From contig JAHAZB010000069.1 of NCBI GenBank assembly GCA_018384175.1, positions 1 to 45,853 on the forward strand: 45,853 nucleotides of DNA. Direction: 5' to 3'. The stretch is from Eubacteriales bacterium (GTDB lineage Bacteria; Bacillota; Clostridia; UBA1381). The position numbers were made by a program, and so were the translations under genes. A model generated the notes under the pieces. It saw only the letters and a program-made list of their open reading frames with translations. It ran no database searches and was not told where the DNA came from. This document shows positions 44,218 to 45,853 of the stretch, piece by piece (position 1 is the stretch's first letter; every line of letters begins with the position of its first letter).

Positions 44218-45220
44218 CGTCATTCTCTCCCTTTTCTGTTTTTGCAAGTTCCTTTATAAGTGTTGCTTCGTAATTCTTACGCGTAAATACTATCGCCTGA
44301 TTTATTGCCGCCGTAACGGCCTTTGCATCCGACGAGCCGTGTCCTTTTATAACAGGCTTTTTCACTCCCAGGAAAGGCGCTCCGCCATACTCACGGTAGT
44401 CCATAGTCTTTTTGAACTCGGTTATGCCCTTTTTGGTAAGCAAAGCCCCCAGCTTAGTGAATATATTTTTAAGGAAAATCTTCTTTAGTGCATTGCCGAA
44501 AACTGCTGCCATTCCTTCAATTGATTTGAGTATCACATTCCCGACAAACCCGTCGCAGACTATTACATCCGCTTTGCCGTACATAACGTCTCTGCCCTCA
44601 ATATTACCGATAAAGTTAAGGTCTGCATCCTTTAGCAGTGGATATGTTTCCTTGACAAGAGCATTACCCTTGCCCTCCTCCTCGCCATTTGAAATAAGAC
44701 CTACCCGTGGCGATTTAATATCAATATAATCACGCATATAGATATTACCCATAATTGCAAACTGAACAAGATTTTCCGGCTTACAACCGGTATTTGCTCC
44801 GGAATCCATCAGTATAACCGGTCCCTTTTCGCTCGGCAACAAGGTTGCAAGCGCAGGGCGCTTTATTCCTTTTATTCTGCCAACAATCAGCAGTGCCGCA
44901 GTAAGTATCGCACCGGTAGAGCCGCAGGACACAAGTGCATCCCCATCTCCTTTGCTTAGCATCTCAGCCGCAACTACAAGTGAAGAATTTTTCTTGGTCT
45001 TTATCGCCTTTACCGGTTCTTCATTATTAGTTATAATTTCATCCGCATTTTTTATTGATATGTTATCGAAAGTTCCGTATCCGTCAAGCTCAGCCCGTAC
45101 TTCCGCTTCCCGTCCGACGAGCACCAGCTCAACATCCGGTATCCTGCTGCACTTTGCCGCAGCCTCACATACCGCACCGGGCGCATTATCACCGCCCATA
45201 GCATCTATAACAATTCTCAT
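44210..45220 (-). CDS. plsX: Phosphate acyltransferase PlsX
   Basis: A 336-residue protein with the family start MRIVIDAMGGDNAP and GALVSCGSTGA-like, LMDSGANTGCKPENL and CDGFVGNVILKS segments. PlsX makes acyl phosphate from acyl-ACP for PlsY, the first step of phospholipid synthesis in Gram-positive bacteria. Its start overlaps the fapR stop by one base (TGATG). Together with fapR and fabH it forms the head of the lipid cluster. Confidence 0.95.
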   Translation of the reverse strand: MRIVIDAMGGDNAPGAVCEAAAKCSRIPDVELVLVGREAEVRAELDGYGTFDNISIKNADEIITNNEEPVKAIKTKKNSSLVVAAEMLSKGDGDALVSCGSTGAILTAALLIVGRIKGIKRPALATLLPSEKGPVILMDSGANTGCKPENLVQFAIMGNIYMRDYIDIKSPRVGLISNGEEEGKGNALVKETYPLLKDADLNFIGNIEGRDVMYGKADVIVCDGFVGNVILKSIEGMAAVFGNALKKIFLKNIFTKLGALLTKKGITEFKKTMDYREYGGAPFLGVKKPVIKGHGSSDAKAVTAAINQAIVFTRKNYEATLIKELAKTEKGENDDE

Positions 45221-45771
45221 CAGCTGTCCCTTTCATCCATAACCGAAAGATTGAATTTTGCACGGAACATCTCGGTCATATCCTTTTTAATTCTTACCCA
45301 TACAACATATTCATTATTCTTGATACGCATAACCTCATATTTCGCAACAAGTCTGTCTCCACGGTGTACTTCTTTTAGGTACTTGATGTTTGCCACCCTC
45401 ACCAGAGCAGAGCGAGCATTTATAACAGACATAGCAAGATTTTCGGCATAGCCATACATTGCCTGTCCTTTTATTACCGTTCCGCCATCAAAGACTGCTG
45501 CATCAAGGGTATTAAGCACCGATATTCCGTCATGATACATATTAAAATCCAACACTTCGCCACAGTCATTAACTCCGTTGGCTTTTGTCTTGGCTACATC
45601 ACGAACTCTTTCACGGTATTCGCCTATACCCAGTTCTGTGCGGTCAAGGCGGACTGTAGCGACACTTACCTTCAGCCTTTTAGCAAGCTCGTCATCTTTC
45701 AAAAAAGGATTTTTCCCGATTTCACGAACAAGCCTTTCCTGTCTTGAACGCTTTTTTTCAGTTCTTACCAT
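45220..45771 (-). CDS. fapR: Fatty acid biosynthesis regulator FapR
   Basis: 183 residues. An N-terminal helix-turn-helix (about 8-60: LVREIGKNPFLKDDELAKRLKVSVATVRLDRTELGI) is followed by a hot-dog fold effector domain (about 80-183, including VFDGGTVIKGQAMYGYAENLA). FapR represses fatty acid and phospholipid genes and is released by malonyl-CoA. As in Bacillus, it leads plsX and fab genes. The GGCGGAGGCG ribosome site precedes the ATG. Its own operator is probably at 45810-45826. Confidence 0.93.
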   Translation of the reverse strand: MVRTEKKRSRQERLVREIGKNPFLKDDELAKRLKVSVATVRLDRTELGIGEYRERVRDVAKTKANGVNDCGEVLDFNMYHDGISVLNTLDAAVFDGGTVIKGQAMYGYAENLAMSVINARSALVRVANIKYLKEVHRGDRLVAKYEVMRIKNNEYVVWVRIKKDMTEMFRAKFNLSVMDERDS

Positions 45772-45809
45772 GTTAGCGCCTCCGCCATTATATTAGTTAA
45801 GAATTGTTC

Positions 45810-45826
45810 TTATGACCTACTCATAA
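45810..45826. promoter_or_regulatory. Probable FapR operator
   Basis: A 17-bp palindrome TTATGA-CCTAC-TCATAA with perfect 6-bp arms. Size, 6-5-6 layout and CCT centre resemble Bacillus FapR sites, although the arm sequence differs. It lies 39 bp upstream of fapR, just after the -10 candidates. Confidence 0.6.
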
Positions 45827-45839
45827 ATACGATATATTT

Positions 45840-45852
45840 ATTATACATTATA
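45840..45852 (-). promoter_or_regulatory. -10 candidates of the fapR operon promoter (truncated)
   Basis: TATAAT occurs on the minus strand at 45852-45847 and again at 45845-45840. The matching -35 hexamer would lie beyond the window edge. Transcription from the second would put the FapR palindrome at about +7 to +23. Confidence 0.5.
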
Positions 45853-45853
45853 G

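Overview
The window comes from a low-to-moderate GC Gram-positive bacterium of the class Clostridia, probably an anaerobe from a gut-type lineage. The evidence is the gene content and order: fapR-plsX-fabH-fabK-fabD-fabG-acpP-fabF-rnc-smc-ftsY, FabK instead of FabI, a MetH without its reactivation domain plus a separate activation protein, secreted S-layer-homology proteins, a Fe-S type PurF, a CIRCE heat-shock operator, strong AGGAGG ribosome sites and consensus sigma-A promoters. No phage, plasmid, transposase or CRISPR genes are visible. Almost everything is chromosomal housekeeping; the unusual content is in the intergenic DNA.

Layout. 1-1840 (+): ECF-type vitamin transporter S component and coaX behind a consensus promoter whose upstream half is tandemly duplicated, then tRNA-Thr(GGT) with its own promoter and terminator. 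1883-8221 (-): valS-dxs-tlyA-ispE. 8401-15000 (+): a double OB-fold SSB-like protein, an SLH surface protein, then an overlapping operon of an AI-2E family permease and two FAD enzymes. 15125-16873 (-): ABC exporter, divergent from an Mrp/NBP35 Fe-S carrier ATPase (+). 17869-20324 (-): SLH/YcdB-like secreted protein with an overlapping XRE regulator. 20466-27056 (+): rmuC-metF-metH activation protein-metH-secreted transglutaminase-like protein. 27175-29001 (+): htpG behind CIRCE. 29118-30515 (-): purF, divergent from an RNase M5-like Toprim protein (+). 31313-45771 (-): a long lipid-synthesis and cell-division cluster led by fapR.

How the genes work together. FapR probably senses malonyl-CoA and controls the cluster it leads through a palindrome just upstream of itself. 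PlsX, FabH, FabK, FabD, FabG, ACP and FabF cover initiation and most of fatty acid elongation (fabZ and acc genes are not in the window). The downstream genes handle RNA processing (Rnc), a radical-SAM Elp3-like function, chromosome organisation (SMC) and membrane-protein targeting (FtsY). MetF, MetH and the activation protein form a methionine/one-carbon module. Dxs and IspE supply isoprenoid precursors.

The most interesting signal is a pair of homologous, hairpin-rich intergenic elements of about 300-360 nt (32863-33169 and 42892-43249). Each starts at the stop codon of a minus-strand gene (smc, fabH) and has the same modular order of hairpins. Each contains a long hairpin whose arms differ between the copies by compensatory and G-U changes around a conserved tandem G-A mismatch. 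A second family of small palindromes with variable stems and a fixed CCCCTAC(A/G) flank occurs at three sites, one of them inside the loop of the htpG/purF terminator. The CIRCE operator of htpG also has the form of an intrinsic terminator for the preceding gene.
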